DNA from: Ramlibacter sp. | Lineage (GTDB): Bacteria > Pseudomonadota > Gammaproteobacteria > Burkholderiales > Burkholderiaceae_C | NCBI GenBank assembly: GCA_029237735.1 | Contig: JAQZBU010000012.1 | Coordinates: forward strand, 1-43,050 | Direction: 5' to 3' | DNA: 43,050 nucleotides | In this document: positions 18,047 through 27,228 of the stretch, piece by piece | How the letters are laid out: each line of letters begins with the position of its first letter | Position numbering within the stretch: the first letter of the stretch is position 1 | Translations under genes and position numbers: made by a program | The notes under the pieces: generated by a model | What the model was told of the DNA's origin: nothing | The model's input: the letters and a program-made list of their open reading frames with translations, nothing else | Database searches by the model: none

Positions 18047-18748
18047 ATGTCAAAAGCCGACACGCCCGTGGGGGAATCGGGCCTTCGGGTCAATGCACTG
18101 GAGCGCGGGCTTCGTCTGTTAATGGCGCTGCGCTATGACGAAGGGCAAAAGTTGAGCGACCTGTCTCGGGCCACCGGTCTGGACAAAGCCACCGCGTCCA
18201 GGCTGCTGCGGTCCCTTGCCCAGTACTCCTTCGTACTGAAAGATGGAAGCGAGCGCTATCGCTTAGGTCCCGCCATCGCCGTGCTCGAGCGCACCGGCAA
18301 CGCGACGCAGGGCATTGCCGCAGTGGTTCAGCCGACGCTGGATCGCTTGGCGGCGGACACGGGTGAAACAGCGAGCTTTTTCGTCCGTCAGGGCGACTTG
18401 CGCCTTTGCGTTGCAGTCGCTTTCGGACATCAGGCTGTCAGTCACTTCCTGAAGGTTGGCGACACCTTATTGACCGAGCGTGGTGCAAGCGGTCGGGTCG
18501 TTCGCGAGTTTGCGGCCGGCAGGCCAGTCGGTGATTCGAACTTGGTGCAAACGAGCATAGGGGAGCGCGATCCGGAACTCGCAGCGGTGGCATGCCCAGT
18601 TTTCGACTCGCGCAACAAATTGTTGGGCGCCCTTTCCTTGTCCGGCACGTGCACCCGTTACTCGTCGCCTGAGCACCTGCAGAAGCTGCAGCTTGCCGTG
18701 GCGGCGGCGGCCATGGAAATCGAAGCGCTCTTTGTCAAGCCGGGTTGA
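18047..18748 (+). CDS. IclR-family transcriptional regulator
   Basis: A 233-residue IclR regulator. Residues 15-75 are the winged helix-turn-helix (LSDLSRATGLDKATASRLLR) and about 85-230 the GAF-like effector domain (TLDRLAADTGETASFFVRQG, then AACPVFD-like and GALSLSGT segments). It starts at ATG 18047 after AGGAGAG. It is divergent from the caiB-headed operon, which places it as that operon's local regulator, probably responding to the pathway substrate. The C-terminal domain is normal in length; no defect is seen. The ligand is not predictable. Confidence 0.92.
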   Translation: MSKADTPVGESGLRVNALERGLRLLMALRYDEGQKLSDLSRATGLDKATASRLLRSLAQYSFVLKDGSERYRLGPAIAVLERTGNATQGIAAVVQPTLDRLAADTGETASFFVRQGDLRLCVAVAFGHQAVSHFLKVGDTLLTERGASGRVVREFAAGRPVGDSNLVQTSIGERDPELAAVACPVFDSRNKLLGALSLSGTCTRYSSPEHLQKLQLAVAAAAMEIEALFVKPG

Positions 18749-18776
18749 CGGCCTATGCCGAAGGTGCCCGAGCCAA

Positions 18777-19445
18777 TCATGGCCGGAGCAGCGGCGCCGG
18801 CACGGTGGACACGCCCTGGCTGCGCGCGGCCGCGTCCTGGGCAGCAAGTGCTCGGCCGAAAGCCGGGCGTTGTCGCAGGCGCTGCCAGTACGCCACGACC
18901 GGGGGCGTGAATCGCTCTGCAACACCCAAGTAGTCCGCGAGCATCAGGGCATATCCCACCGAAATGTCCGCGGTGGTGAACCTGTCAGCGCACAAGTACT
19001 CCTGCTCCGTCAAGCGTGCGTCCAACGTTCGAAGGCGCGCCAGGAACCACCTCGCGTAGTCCTCGGCGACTGCCGGCTGGCGCCGCTCCTCAGGTTCAAG
19101 CCAGGAATAGCGCAGCACGAGCGTCTGCGGAAAGGTGAGTGTGGCTTCGCCAAAATGCAGCGTGTTCAAGTAGCTGCCAAAGTCGGATTCGCCCGGCTCC
19201 ACCTGCATCGGAGTCGGCGACTTCAGCGAGCACAGGTACTGGCAAATGGCCGCGGACTCCGTCATGCGCGTGTCGCCGTGAATCATGAGGGGAATTGTGC
19301 CGAGGGGATTGATCTGCAGGAACTCGCGCGCCAGCTGCCGAGGCGGGAACGGCAGCATGAACAGTTCGTACGGGAGCCCGAGTTCCTCCAGCGCCCACAG
19401 CGGACGGAAGGAGCGGGCGCTGACGCAGTGGTACAGGCGGATCAT
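18777..19445 (-). CDS. Glutathione S-transferase
   Basis: A 222-residue cytoplasmic GST. The ATG at 19445 is chosen because it gives the canonical thioredoxin-fold opening MIRLYHCVSARSFRPLWALE; the frame is open further upstream without homology. The N-terminal domain has NPLGTIPLMI with the cis-proline and RMTESAAICQYL for the glutathione gamma-glutamyl site. The C-terminal domain (from about 90) has the long helices and LCADRFTTADISVGYALMLA with the N-capping box aspartate. It stands alone on the minus strand, converging on the IclR gene. A fragment of a near-identical GST lies at 1561-1667. A role in aromatic or xenobiotic metabolism is possible, given the neighbouring monooxygenase remnant. 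Confidence 0.9.
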   Translation of the reverse strand: MIRLYHCVSARSFRPLWALEELGLPYELFMLPFPPRQLAREFLQINPLGTIPLMIHGDTRMTESAAICQYLCSLKSPTPMQVEPGESDFGSYLNTLHFGEATLTFPQTLVLRYSWLEPEERRQPAVAEDYARWFLARLRTLDARLTEQEYLCADRFTTADISVGYALMLADYLGVAERFTPPVVAYWQRLRQRPAFGRALAAQDAAARSQGVSTVPAPLLRP

Positions 19446-19611
19446 GAGCCCATGATAGGTTTTTGCACTGGGGCCGCGTGCGACAAGCAAGGCGCAATTC
19501 CTGCCAGGCATTGCAATCCGCTGCGTACGCCAGGACGCTTGGCCGAGATCGGCGGCGGTGGGTGCCTAACGGAACAGCTAGGGGACCCCGCCTGGGCACA
19601 CGTGCATATCC

Positions 19612-20546
19612 CTATCCGATTGGCAGCATGAGCCCCGCGAAGAACGCGGCCAGCTCTTCGTGTGCACCTATCGGCAATACATGCGCGATGTATTGGTCCG
19701 GGCGGACCACGACCAGCACGCCCCGGTCCCGATCGATCCCCCGCAAGCTGAAGATGTCGGCTCCCTTCTTCAGGTCCGTCGTAGTCACGAAGGCCGTAAC
19801 GTCCTTTGGCTGGCACCAGCAGGGCTGGTATCGATCGGATGTCCAAATCCGAAGGGGTCCTGCTGGAAGATGGCGCGTAGGTCGAATACGGAATCGATGC
19901 CCCAGTCCGAACGTGTGTACTTGCGAACCGGCGATTCTGGGGATTTGTAGAGGAACTCGCACAACGCGCGAATGCCCGCACTGGAGTCGCCGAGAGAGTC
20001 ACCGCCTGAGAACGCGTAGAGCCGCCACCGGCCGTCGGCCTTCCCAGCATGACCCAGGTGCATGGGCTTGGCATCGGAAACGCGCACGACCGGTGCCGAA
20101 TGAAAGCGTGTGCCGATCACGAATCCGGTGGCGAGATGCTGGTGACTGCCCTCACCCGTGATCATAGAGGGCTGATAGTGCGTGCCCATGCCGGCGGTGA
20201 AGCGCCCGTGGCGCTGGAAGTAGCGCTGGAACTCCTTCGGATCCACGCCGCCCGCCTCGACGCTTGCAGCCTGCTTCGCGCGGTCGCTGAACATCTTCGC
20301 CCACTCACGATCGAAGTCGATGAGTTCCTGCGCCGCCGGCTGGCGCTCAGCAGAGTAAGTATGAAGAAGCGCCGGAGCCGATTGCTTGCGCAGCACGGCA
20401 GCGAGCTTCCATCCGAGGTTGAACGTGTCCTGCATAGAAAAGTTCATGCCCTGCCCTGCCTTCGGGCTGTGGGTGTGGCATGCGTCACCTGCGATAAAGA
20501 CTCGCGGAGGCGGCGAGCGATGACGTTGAGCCGCCGAAAGGGCCAT
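19612..20546 (-). pseudogene. FAD-dependent aromatic monooxygenase remnant (phenol 2-monooxygenase type)
   Basis: The minus strand encodes the C-terminal part of a PheA/MhpA-type flavin hydroxylase. It starts within the FAD motif [20 protein letters not shown], continues with [19 protein letters not shown], the [20 protein letters not shown] segment and a thioredoxin-like tail ending DRGVLVVVRPDQYIAHVLP. The N-terminal half, with the GxGxxG dinucleotide fold, is missing. Two frameshifts break the tail, near 19855-19865 (after IFQQDP) and near 19783-19790 (after YGLRDYD). The product cannot be a working hydroxylase. It shows the island once carried aromatic-ring oxidation. Confidence 0.8.
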
Positions 20547-20938
20547 GAAGGCACATCGTCGACGAAAGGGTTGAATTGTTCAAAGTAGGCCACGATTCAC
20601 TCCTCAACCGAAGGCGGTAGCTCCTTGAGCCATCTGGTCCCGAAGCGACGGTAGCCTTGAGTCCATCGCCCTGCGCGGTGGTGAACTCCTGCTCGACAAG
20701 TCGACGTACTTCCGGTGTCGCCTTGATAGCCTGCCTCTTAGCCGTTGGGAACCTTCATGAAGGCCAAGCGCAGGTCGCGTCGCTCTCCATGCTGGTTCCA
20801 ACATTGCTTGCGCTTGCGGCGGATGATCGACCGAATTTTCAGTTGCACATTTCCGCAGCCTAAGTACGGCGCCGGCCCCATTGCCATGTTTAGGCTCGAT
20901 ACCGAACGGCCAGAGATCTAGTAGTCCTGAAGTCCCGC
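20547..20938. other. Degenerate stretch between monooxygenase and integrase remnants
   Basis: No intact gene. Short minus-strand frames contain gene-like pieces, such as [18 protein letters not shown] near 20520-20590 and ATPEVRRLVEQEFTTAQGDG near 20650-20730, but none continues or carries a domain I recognise. I read the stretch as eroded coding DNA left by deletions. Confidence 0.45.
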
Positions 20939-21664
20939 TCATCGAGGAGCCCGCCGTAACGGGGTGACATTCTTGGCGGTTGTGCGCTTCTTCAAACCTG
21001 GTCGCAACAATAATGGATAGAGCGCGGCCAATGCGTCGCGCTTCTCCGGGATATAGTCGTGGCTGTCATAGTGCGTGGCCTGCACGCCTCCGATCCCATG
21101 CGACTGCAGCTGGCCGCGTATGTGCAGGCTTACGCCCGCTTCGGCCAAAATGGTTTCAATCCCGCTGCGCACGCGCTTCAATTGGAAGTCTTCGATATCG
21201 GCCCGTTCCGCTACTTCGGCTGCCCAAGTCGACATGCTTGTCGGGTGCATGGGCGTTTCGCCGTCATTGGTGGACAGCAGATGCCCCTTCTTCGGCAAGA
21301 GCGCGAGTTCGGCACTCATTTTGTCGGTGACTGGCAGAACGTGGGCACGGGGCGCGGAGCGTTTGCCCTTGGGGTCGAGCATCTTGAGGGTGAAGCGGCT
21401 GACATCGGTGTCGCGCAAGCGGACCAGTTGGGCGGTGCGCTGGCCACCAGTGACGACGTGCAGTCGCAGTGCAGCGCCAATCACACCCGGCTCATCGCGA
21501 AGCGCTTTCCAGTACTTGCGCAGCTCAGCGGCGGAAAGAGGGTTCTTGTCGGCTTTCCCTTTGATCGCTGCAGTAGCTTCGACAGGATTTGTGGTGATCT
21601 TGTAGCCAAGACAAATTGCCAGCGAATAACAATAAGACCAGAATCTAGGGCTGTCTAAGGTCGT
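20939..21664 (-). pseudogene. Tyrosine recombinase (integrase), 5'-truncated
   Basis: The catalytic domain of a tyrosine integrase. The frame is open from 21664, just inside the attachment repeat, and matches the family from about 21640 (AICLGYKITTNPVEA). The first ATG (21484) is already inside the catalytic domain. Visible are the first arginine (VTGGQRTAQLVRLR), the helix LKRVRSGIETIL where lysine takes the place of the usual histidine of HxxR, LQSHG, and the nucleophile in THYDSHDY. The N-terminal arm- and core-binding parts are missing, so the protein should be inactive. Its place against the tRNA-Lys repeat marks it as the island's own integrase, and its loss would fix the island in place. 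Confidence 0.82.
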
Positions 21665-21668
21665 CTAG

Positions 21669-21733
21669 GAGCAGCGGACTCTTAATCCGTAGGTCGAGTG
21701 TTCGAGTCACTCAGGGCCCACCACTCATCCCGC
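21669..21733 (+). repeat. Right attachment repeat (tRNA-Lys 3' fragment, attR-like)
   Basis: From GAGCAGCGG (21669) the sequence is tRNA-Lys(CUU): anticodon stem and loop, T arm, acceptor strand and CCA ending at 21723. Bases 21680-21733 equal 1-54. Upstream, no matching 5' acceptor strand or D arm (GCTC) is found, so this is a tRNA fragment, not a gene. It marks the right border of the island. Confidence 0.85.
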
Positions 21734-21746
21734 GAGGGAAATTAAA

Positions 21747-21781
21747 AAGTCTGCTATCTTTTGGATAGCAGACTTTTTTTG
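21747..21781. terminator. Bidirectional Rho-independent terminator
   Basis: AAGTCTGCTATC pairs with GATAGCAGACTT around TTTTG, with a seven-T run on the plus side and a run of five A, giving T on the minus strand, on the other. It can stop plus-strand transcripts from the tRNA side and the GntR gene from the right. It is probably the host's original tRNA-Lys terminator. Confidence 0.8.
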
Positions 21782-21797
21782 TTCCGGCGCCCGTGTC

Positions 21798-22547
21798 CTA
21801 TTCCGCCAGGTGCAGCATCGATATCTTTGAGGCCTCCCGCCGCCAAAGCGCATAGCACTCCTGCAGCGCGATGCGCGCCATCTCCGGCTCGCGGTCGCGC
21901 AGGGCCTGCAGGACGGAAGCGTGCGCGTCGACGTTGCGGTCGAAAGCGCCCTGCACCATCGAGAGCACGCGCATCCGGTTCAGCAGCACGGCGCGGATCA
22001 CACGCGCCATGCCGTCGATGAGAATGCTCAGCACGGGGTTGTGGCAGGCCCGCGCCAGGCCGGCGTGAAATTCGAATTGGCCATCGACGAAGTCGTGGAT
22101 GCCGCTGACCTGCTTGAGGCGCTTGACGGACTGCTCCAGCAGATCGATGTCGGCGCTGTCGGCATGGATCGCTGCGTTGCTGACCATCTCCAGGCCGATC
22201 ATCTCCATCGCCTTCTGCATCTGGTCAATGGACACGAAGCCGAGTTTCAGGCCGACTTCGAAATACAGCTGCAGGAACTGCGAGTTCGGCAGTGCCAGGT
22301 AGGTGCCGCTACCTTGGCGGCGCTGCACGAACCCCATGGTTTCGAGAATGGTCAGCCGCTCGCGCACCGTGGGACGCTGCACCCCCAGGATCTCGGAGAG
22401 CTCGCGCTCGGTCGGCAGCCGGATGCGGCCGCTGGCGTCGGCCCTCGTGCGCATCGCTATCTCAATGATCCGCGCCAGCAGATCGTCAGCCTCTTCGTTC
22501 ATGAGGCTATGGTATGCGGGTAACGCGACTTGCTGCAGCTTTGTCAT
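21798..22547 (-). CDS. FadR/GntR-family transcriptional regulator
   Basis: A 249-residue GntR regulator of the FadR subfamily. Residues about 20-85 hold the winged helix (LPTERELSEILGVQRPTVRE, RLTILETMGFVQRRQGSGTY) and the rest the all-helical FCD effector domain, with metal-site histidines in FEFHAGLARACHNP and DAHASVLQAL. The ATG at 22547 follows the kinase TAG directly, so translation is probably coupled; MNEEADD at 22502 is a possible alternative start. It is the last gene of the sugar operon and is expected to repress it through the two palindromes at 28805-28863. Confidence 0.92.
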   Translation of the reverse strand: MTKLQQVALPAYHSLMNEEADDLLARIIEIAMRTRADASGRIRLPTERELSEILGVQRPTVRERLTILETMGFVQRRQGSGTYLALPNSQFLQLYFEVGLKLGFVSIDQMQKAMEMIGLEMVSNAAIHADSADIDLLEQSVKRLKQVSGIHDFVDGQFEFHAGLARACHNPVLSILIDGMARVIRAVLLNRMRVLSMVQGAFDRNVDAHASVLQALRDREPEMARIALQECYALWRREASKISMLHLAE

Positions 22548-24071
22548 CTACGGCGATGGCCGCTCCCGCGGCGCTGTGCTTGCGCCCAGCGTGTGCATGG
22601 ACGGCGCCAGCAAGGGATAAAGACTCGCGAACACGGAAAACTGGCGATCGTACAACGCACGACGCTCCGGAGAGCCCGGCTTGATGTACTGCGACGCTAC
22701 CTGTATGGTGGGAAGCGTCGGGTCGTCCAGGCCGCTGTAGCGCCGGCTCGCGATGCCGCCCAGCAGCGCAGCGCCCAGAGCGCTGGCATCGGTGAACTCC
22801 GCCATGCCGTATTCCAGTTGCAGCACATCGGCCTTGATCTGCGCCCAGAACCGGCTGTGCGCACCGCCGCCGACGCCCACCAGCTTCGGCGGGTGCCAGT
22901 TCCACTGCGCTTCGGCGCGCTGCAGGATCTGGCGCAGGCCGAACGCGGCGCCCTCGAAAACCGCGCGAACCATGTCCGCGCGGGTGTGCGACAGGCGCAG
23001 GCCGATCCACGCGGCGCTGGCCTCGGCGTCCCAGATCGGGCTGCGTTCGCCCGCGAGGTAGGGCAGGAACACGAGGCCGTTGGAGCCGGGTAGCGACTCC
23101 TGCGCCATGCGTTCCAACTCGGGGAGCGAACGCACCTCGGGCCACACCTTGCTTTGCAGCCAGCCGAAGCAGCCTCCCAGCGTGGACATCGCGCCGTGCG
23201 CAAGCCAGCGGCCCGGCAGAATGTGATACCGGTTGAGGAAACACGGATCGAAGTCCGGCCGGTCCAGGCAGAAGGTGATCACGCCAGAAGTTCCGACGGA
23301 TTCGAAAGCCTCGCCGTTCTCGCGCATCCCGATGGCGAATGCCGCGGCTACCGTGTCGGCCACGCCTAGCGACACGGGTGTGCCCGCCGCCAGGCCGGTG
23401 CGTTCCGACGCGGCGCTGGTGATGCCGCCGAGCAGCTCCGCCCCCGAACGCAGGGGCGGCACCAAATCGGGCTCCACGTTCCACAAGCGCAGCAAATCAG
23501 CCGAGAGGCAAGGCTGCGGCGAGCGTACGTCCATCAGCCCCGAGTACGATGCCTGCGTCGGATCGAGCCCCAGCACGCCCGTGAGGCGCAGCCCCAGGAA
23601 GCCATTGAGCATGCAGACCTTGCGCACGCGCTGCCACGTGACAGGCTCATGGCGCTGCAGCCACAGCAGGTTGGCAGCCCAGCAGGTCGAGGGGCTGGCG
23701 CGGTTGCCCGTGCGGTTCTGGTACGCCGCGGAATCGCTGCCCGTGACTTCGTGTACCAGTTCGTCGGCGCGGCCGTCGAGATAGACGATGCCCGCCCGCA
23801 GCGGCGCGCCTTCCGCGTCCAGGACTACCGTCGTCGGGCAGGTCGTGGACAGGCCGATCGCGGCCGCGGGACCCACTCGCTCGGTAACCTCCCGGATGGC
23901 TTCGGTCACCAGCTCCCAGTAGCGCTCCAGGTCAATCTCGACCCACAGCGGGAACGGCGTGACCACCGGCACCGAGCGTTGCCCCTTGGCCAGCAGCTTG
24001 CCCGCACCGTCGAAGGCGCAGACCTTGATCGAACTGGTTCCGGCGTCGATGCCGAGCAGCACGTCAGTCAT
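22548..24071 (-). CDS. FGGY-family carbohydrate kinase
   Basis: A 507-residue FGGY sugar kinase (xylulokinase/LsrK-like). The start at 24071 gives [20 protein letters not shown] with the phosphate-1 motif; the longer frame upstream overlaps the dehydrogenase. Further marks are the STTCPTTVVLD region, a catalytic-type aspartate in GVADTVAAAFAIGM, VGTSGVITFCLD, FLPYLAGERSPIWD and the adenosine motif LVGVGGGAHSRFW. It phosphorylates a ketose, polyol or related sugar with ATP. The start overlaps the dehydrogenase stop by 8 bp. The exact sugar is not readable. Confidence 0.9.
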   Translation of the reverse strand: MTDVLLGIDAGTSSIKVCAFDGAGKLLAKGQRSVPVVTPFPLWVEIDLERYWELVTEAIREVTERVGPAAAIGLSTTCPTTVVLDAEGAPLRAGIVYLDGRADELVHEVTGSDSAAYQNRTGNRASPSTCWAANLLWLQRHEPVTWQRVRKVCMLNGFLGLRLTGVLGLDPTQASYSGLMDVRSPQPCLSADLLRLWNVEPDLVPPLRSGAELLGGITSAASERTGLAAGTPVSLGVADTVAAAFAIGMRENGEAFESVGTSGVITFCLDRPDFDPCFLNRYHILPGRWLAHGAMSTLGGCFGWLQSKVWPEVRSLPELERMAQESLPGSNGLVFLPYLAGERSPIWDAEASAAWIGLRLSHTRADMVRAVFEGAAFGLRQILQRAEAQWNWHPPKLVGVGGGAHSRFWAQIKADVLQLEYGMAEFTDASALGAALLGGIASRRYSGLDDPTLPTIQVASQYIKPGSPERRALYDRQFSVFASLYPLLAPSMHTLGASTAPRERPSP

Positions 24072-25104
24072 TGTGGATCGCCACCTTGAGCGCCCGTCCG
24101 CTGCCGGCTTCGTCGAACGCGGCCAGCGAATCCGCGACCTCGTAGCGATGGGTGATGAGCGAGCCGGCATCGATCTGGCCGGACGCCAGCATGTTCAACG
24201 CCAGTTCGTAGTCGCGGCGGCTGAGCGCGCTCGCGCCCGTGACGATGAGCTCGCCATAGTGAATGAGGTTGACATCGATGGTGGAGGTGTCGCCGGCGGA
24301 AAAACCCGCGAACAGGTTCACCCGGCCACCGCGACGAACCAGCGTCAGCGCTTCGTTCGCGAGTTGCGGCACGCCGATGGCGAGCATCACCACGTCAGCG
24401 CCGAGCCCGTCGGTGTGGGCCTTCACGAAATCCACGAGCGACCCGCTGGTCGGATCGAAAACGTGGTTCACGCCTCGCTCGGCCGCGGCCTGGCGGCGTG
24501 CTGCATTGGGCTCGCTCACGATCACCTGGCGCGCCCCGGCTGCCCGAGCCAGCGCGGCGTGCATCAGGCCGATCGGGCCGGCGCCCAGGATCACGACGCT
24601 GTCGCCCATGCCGACTTGCGCGTTGCGCTGGCCATTAATGCAGCAGGCCAGCGGCTCGGCCAGCGCGGCCGCTTCGAAGCTCATGCCCTCGGGCATGTGG
24701 AAGACGTTTCCGGCCGTCAGCGCGATCGCAGGGATGCGGATGTACTCCGCGAAGGCACCGTCGAACTCGTAGCCCATCGCCTGACGGTTGACGCAGACAT
24801 TCTCGCGCCCGCTCTTGCAATAGGCGCAGGCACGGCAGGGAATGACCGGGTCCATGCAGACGCGGTCGCCCACCTTGAACTGCGTGACGCCCGCGCCGGC
24901 CTGCACCACGTCCCCGGCGAACTCGTGGCCGATCACCGAGGGAAAGCGCACGCCCTTGGTCTTGCGTCCGCTGAGGATGCGCAGGTCGGTGCCGCACACC
25001 GTGGCGGCGCGCACCCGCAATACCAGCTCGCCGGGCGCCGCCTCGGGCGTGGCCATCTCGGTCAGCCGCAGGACGTTCGGCGCTTGCAGGACAGCTGCTT
25101 TCAT
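24064..25104 (-). CDS. Zinc-dependent medium-chain dehydrogenase
   Basis: A 346-residue MDR-superfamily polyol or alcohol dehydrogenase. It shows the catalytic-zinc cysteine in [17 protein letters not shown] with the zinc-binding histidine and glutamate, the four structural-zinc cysteines in [15 protein letters not shown], and the NAD(P) fold [23 protein letters not shown] 25104 is the canonical start ([10 protein letters not shown]). It overlaps the aldolase stop by 4 bp and the kinase start by 8 bp. It probably oxidises a secondary hydroxyl of the imported sugar or polyol before or after phosphorylation; sorbitol- and threonine-dehydrogenase-like enzymes share this layout. Confidence 0.9.
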   Translation of the reverse strand: MKAAVLQAPNVLRLTEMATPEAAPGELVLRVRAATVCGTDLRILSGRKTKGVRFPSVIGHEFAGDVVQAGAGVTQFKVGDRVCMDPVIPCRACAYCKSGRENVCVNRQAMGYEFDGAFAEYIRIPAIALTAGNVFHMPEGMSFEAAALAEPLACCINGQRNAQVGMGDSVVILGAGPIGLMHAALARAAGARQVIVSEPNAARRQAAAERGVNHVFDPTSGSLVDFVKAHTDGLGADVVMLAIGVPQLANEALTLVRRGGRVNLFAGFSAGDTSTIDVNLIHYGELIVTGASALSRRDYELALNMLASGQIDAGSLITHRYEVADSLAAFDEAGSGRALKVAIHND

Positions 25105-25916
25105 GCAATTTTCTCCGCGGTGACGGCGTCGTCGAACACCTTGAGCGCCGCGGCTACGGAGGCGTCTTCGTGAATCAGCGCACGCAGCGACTTGATCACC
25201 GCCGTCGGATGCGGATGCTGCCAGACGAAACGACCGTAGGTGACGCCACCCAGGCCGATGTCGAGGGCTTCCCGCGTCATGCGCAGGTAGTCCTCCAGCG
25301 TCTCGCCCATCTCGCCGCCCGCCAGCGCGACGATGGCCGGGCAGCCTTCGACCACCTGCCGGAAGCTCTCTGCCGAGCCCGTCCACAGTGTCTTGATGAT
25401 GTCCACCCCCAGCTCCGCCCCGACCCGCGCGGCATAGGTGACGGCCTTGGCCGCGTTCGGGTCCTTGATCATGCTGCCCTTCGGGTAAATGTGCGCCACC
25501 AGCGGCATGCCCATCGAGCCCGCTTCCTTGGAGATCTTGCCCAGAAAGGTCAGCTGCTGCGCCTGTTCCGGGCCGCCGACGATGCAGCCGACCGAGATGG
25601 CATCGGCGCCCAGGCGCACCGCCTCTTCCACGTCCGCCACCGGCGTGTCGTAGTGGGGGTGATAGTCCACCTGGTAGGCGCTGGCCTTCAGGATGAACGA
25701 CGTCTGCGCGGCGTAAGGGGCGAACACCTTCTCGGCAATGCCCTTGTGGATGGTGACCGCATCGGGGCCACCGGCCACGACCTTCTTCATCATGCCGTGG
25801 ATGTCCTCGAGCCCGGGCATCATGCCGCGGGTGATCGGGTGGTCGAGCATGATGGCCAGCAGGCGTCCCGACGGACCGAGTAGGCGATTGAGGCGGACTT
25901 GCTTGCCGAGGAACAT
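25101..25916 (-). CDS. Class I aldolase of the DhnA/LsrF family
   Basis: A 271-residue TIM-barrel class I aldolase of the DhnA/DeoC-LacD superfamily, which includes archaeal fructose-bisphosphate aldolase and LsrF. Marks are [34 protein letters not shown], the [20 protein letters not shown] strand-loop, [20 protein letters not shown] with the likely Schiff-base lysine, and [15 protein letters not shown] followed by [17 protein letters not shown]. It should cleave a phosphorylated ketose or diketone made by the kinase. It lies 31 bp after the TRAP large permease and overlaps the dehydrogenase by 4 bp. Pairing with an FGGY kinase recalls LsrK/LsrF. Confidence 0.85.
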   Translation of the reverse strand: MFLGKQVRLNRLLGPSGRLLAIMLDHPITRGMMPGLEDIHGMMKKVVAGGPDAVTIHKGIAEKVFAPYAAQTSFILKASAYQVDYHPHYDTPVADVEEAVRLGADAISVGCIVGGPEQAQQLTFLGKISKEAGSMGMPLVAHIYPKGSMIKDPNAAKAVTYAARVGAELGVDIIKTLWTGSAESFRQVVEGCPAIVALAGGEMGETLEDYLRMTREALDIGLGGVTYGRFVWQHPHPTAVIKSLRALIHEDASVAAALKVFDDAVTAEKIA

Positions 25917-25947
25917 GAATTTCTCCTTGAATTGACGGGAATGACGA

Positions 25948-27228
25948 TCAGTACATGCCGAACAGGCGCAGTGGCCCGATCACGAGTACCGGGAACAGGA
26001 CCAGAGCGACGATGGCGAGGACGAGAACGGATACCGGGCCGACGGCGCCCTTGATGACTTCTTCGAGCGACATGTTCGCCACCTTCGCGACGGCGAACAG
26101 GCAAACACCCACCGGCGGGGTCACCAGGCCCAGCGTGAGCGTGATCACCACGATGACGAGCATATGGATGGGGTCGACGCCGAGCGCCACGGCCGGCGGC
26201 AACAAGACCGGGATCAGGATGAACATCGCCGCGATCGCGTCCATGAACATGCCGACGACCACCAGGAAGATGAACATCAGCGCCATGATCAGCGTGGGAC
26301 TGGTCGTGATCGACGCCAGCAGCTCTCCGACCTTGACCGGCAGCCCGTCGTAGGCGAACACCCAGGCCGCCAGCTTGGCGGTCGCAGCGATGAAGAGGAT
26401 GTTGCCGCTGGTGCGGGCGGTCTCGATCAGCATCGGCGCGATGTCCTTCCACGCGATCTGGCGATACACCAGCGCGGCGACGCCGAACGTATAGACCACG
26501 GCGATGGCGGCGGCCTCGGTCGGCGTGAAGAAGCCGTCGAGGATGCCCACCATCAGGATCACGGGCGTGAGGATCGGCAGGATCGCCCGCACGCCGGCGC
26601 GCGCCAGGTGGCCCCAGCGGAACGGTGTTGGTTTGCAAACGCCGCGGCGCACGCTGTAGATGTGGTTGTAGACCATCAGCATGGCGGCGATGAACAACCC
26701 CGGGATCAGGCCTGCAACGAGCAGCAGGCCGATCGACTGGCTGGCGATGGACCCGGCGATCACCATCAGGATCGACGGCGGGATGATGGAGGACAGTGTC
26801 GAGGTGGTCAGCGTCATGCCGACGGCGTAGCCCTTGTCATAACCGTGCTTCACCATCGCGTTGATCTCGACGGCGCCGAGCGAGGCGATGTCGGCGACCG
26901 ACGAGCCGGAGATGCCGCCGAACACGACCGAGGAAGCGACGTTGACATGGCCCATCCCGCCGGGCAGCCAGCCCACGAGCGCATGCGCGAAGTCGAAGAT
27001 CCGGTCGGCCACGCCACCACGTTCCATGAGCTGCCCGACCAGCAGGAACAGCGGCACGGCGACCAGCAGGAAGGAGTTCATCGCCGAAAACATGCTCTCG
27101 GAAAGGAGCGTGATCGGAGTCGCCGTGAAGATGGCGATGCTGGCGACGCCGGCCAAGCCAAGGCTGATGGCCAGCGGCACGCCGAGAGCTGAAAGCGCCA
27201 GGAAGATCAGCAGCAGGGAAATACTCAT
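25948..27228 (-). CDS. TRAP transporter large permease (DctM type)
   Basis: A 426-residue integral membrane subunit with about 12 segments. ATG 27228 (MSISLLLIFLALSALGVPLA) overlaps the small permease stop as ATGA; the open frame before it is not homologous. Family marks include AVPLFLLVGQLMERGGVADR, SSVVFGGISGSSVADIASLG, TLTTSTLSSIIPPSILMVIA and VTPPVGVCLFAVAKVANMS. It drives sodium- or proton-coupled import of the compound delivered by the DctP-type receptor. Length and motifs are normal. Confidence 0.95.
   Translation of the reverse strand: MSISLLLIFLALSALGVPLAISLGLAGVASIAIFTATPITLLSESMFSAMNSFLLVAVPLFLLVGQLMERGGVADRIFDFAHALVGWLPGGMGHVNVASSVVFGGISGSSVADIASLGAVEINAMVKHGYDKGYAVGMTLTTSTLSSIIPPSILMVIAGSIASQSIGLLLVAGLIPGLFIAAMLMVYNHIYSVRRGVCKPTPFRWGHLARAGVRAILPILTPVILMVGILDGFFTPTEAAAIAVVYTFGVAALVYRQIAWKDIAPMLIETARTSGNILFIAATAKLAAWVFAYDGLPVKVGELLASITTSPTLIMALMFIFLVVVGMFMDAIAAMFILIPVLLPPAVALGVDPIHMLVIVVITLTLGLVTPPVGVCLFAVAKVANMSLEEVIKGAVGPVSVLVLAIVALVLFPVLVIGPLRLFGMY

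Noticed and set aside
21650..21723. A second complete tRNA-Lys gene
   Set aside because: The 5' acceptor strand and the GCTC side of the D stem are absent upstream of 21669, so it is only a 3' fragment.
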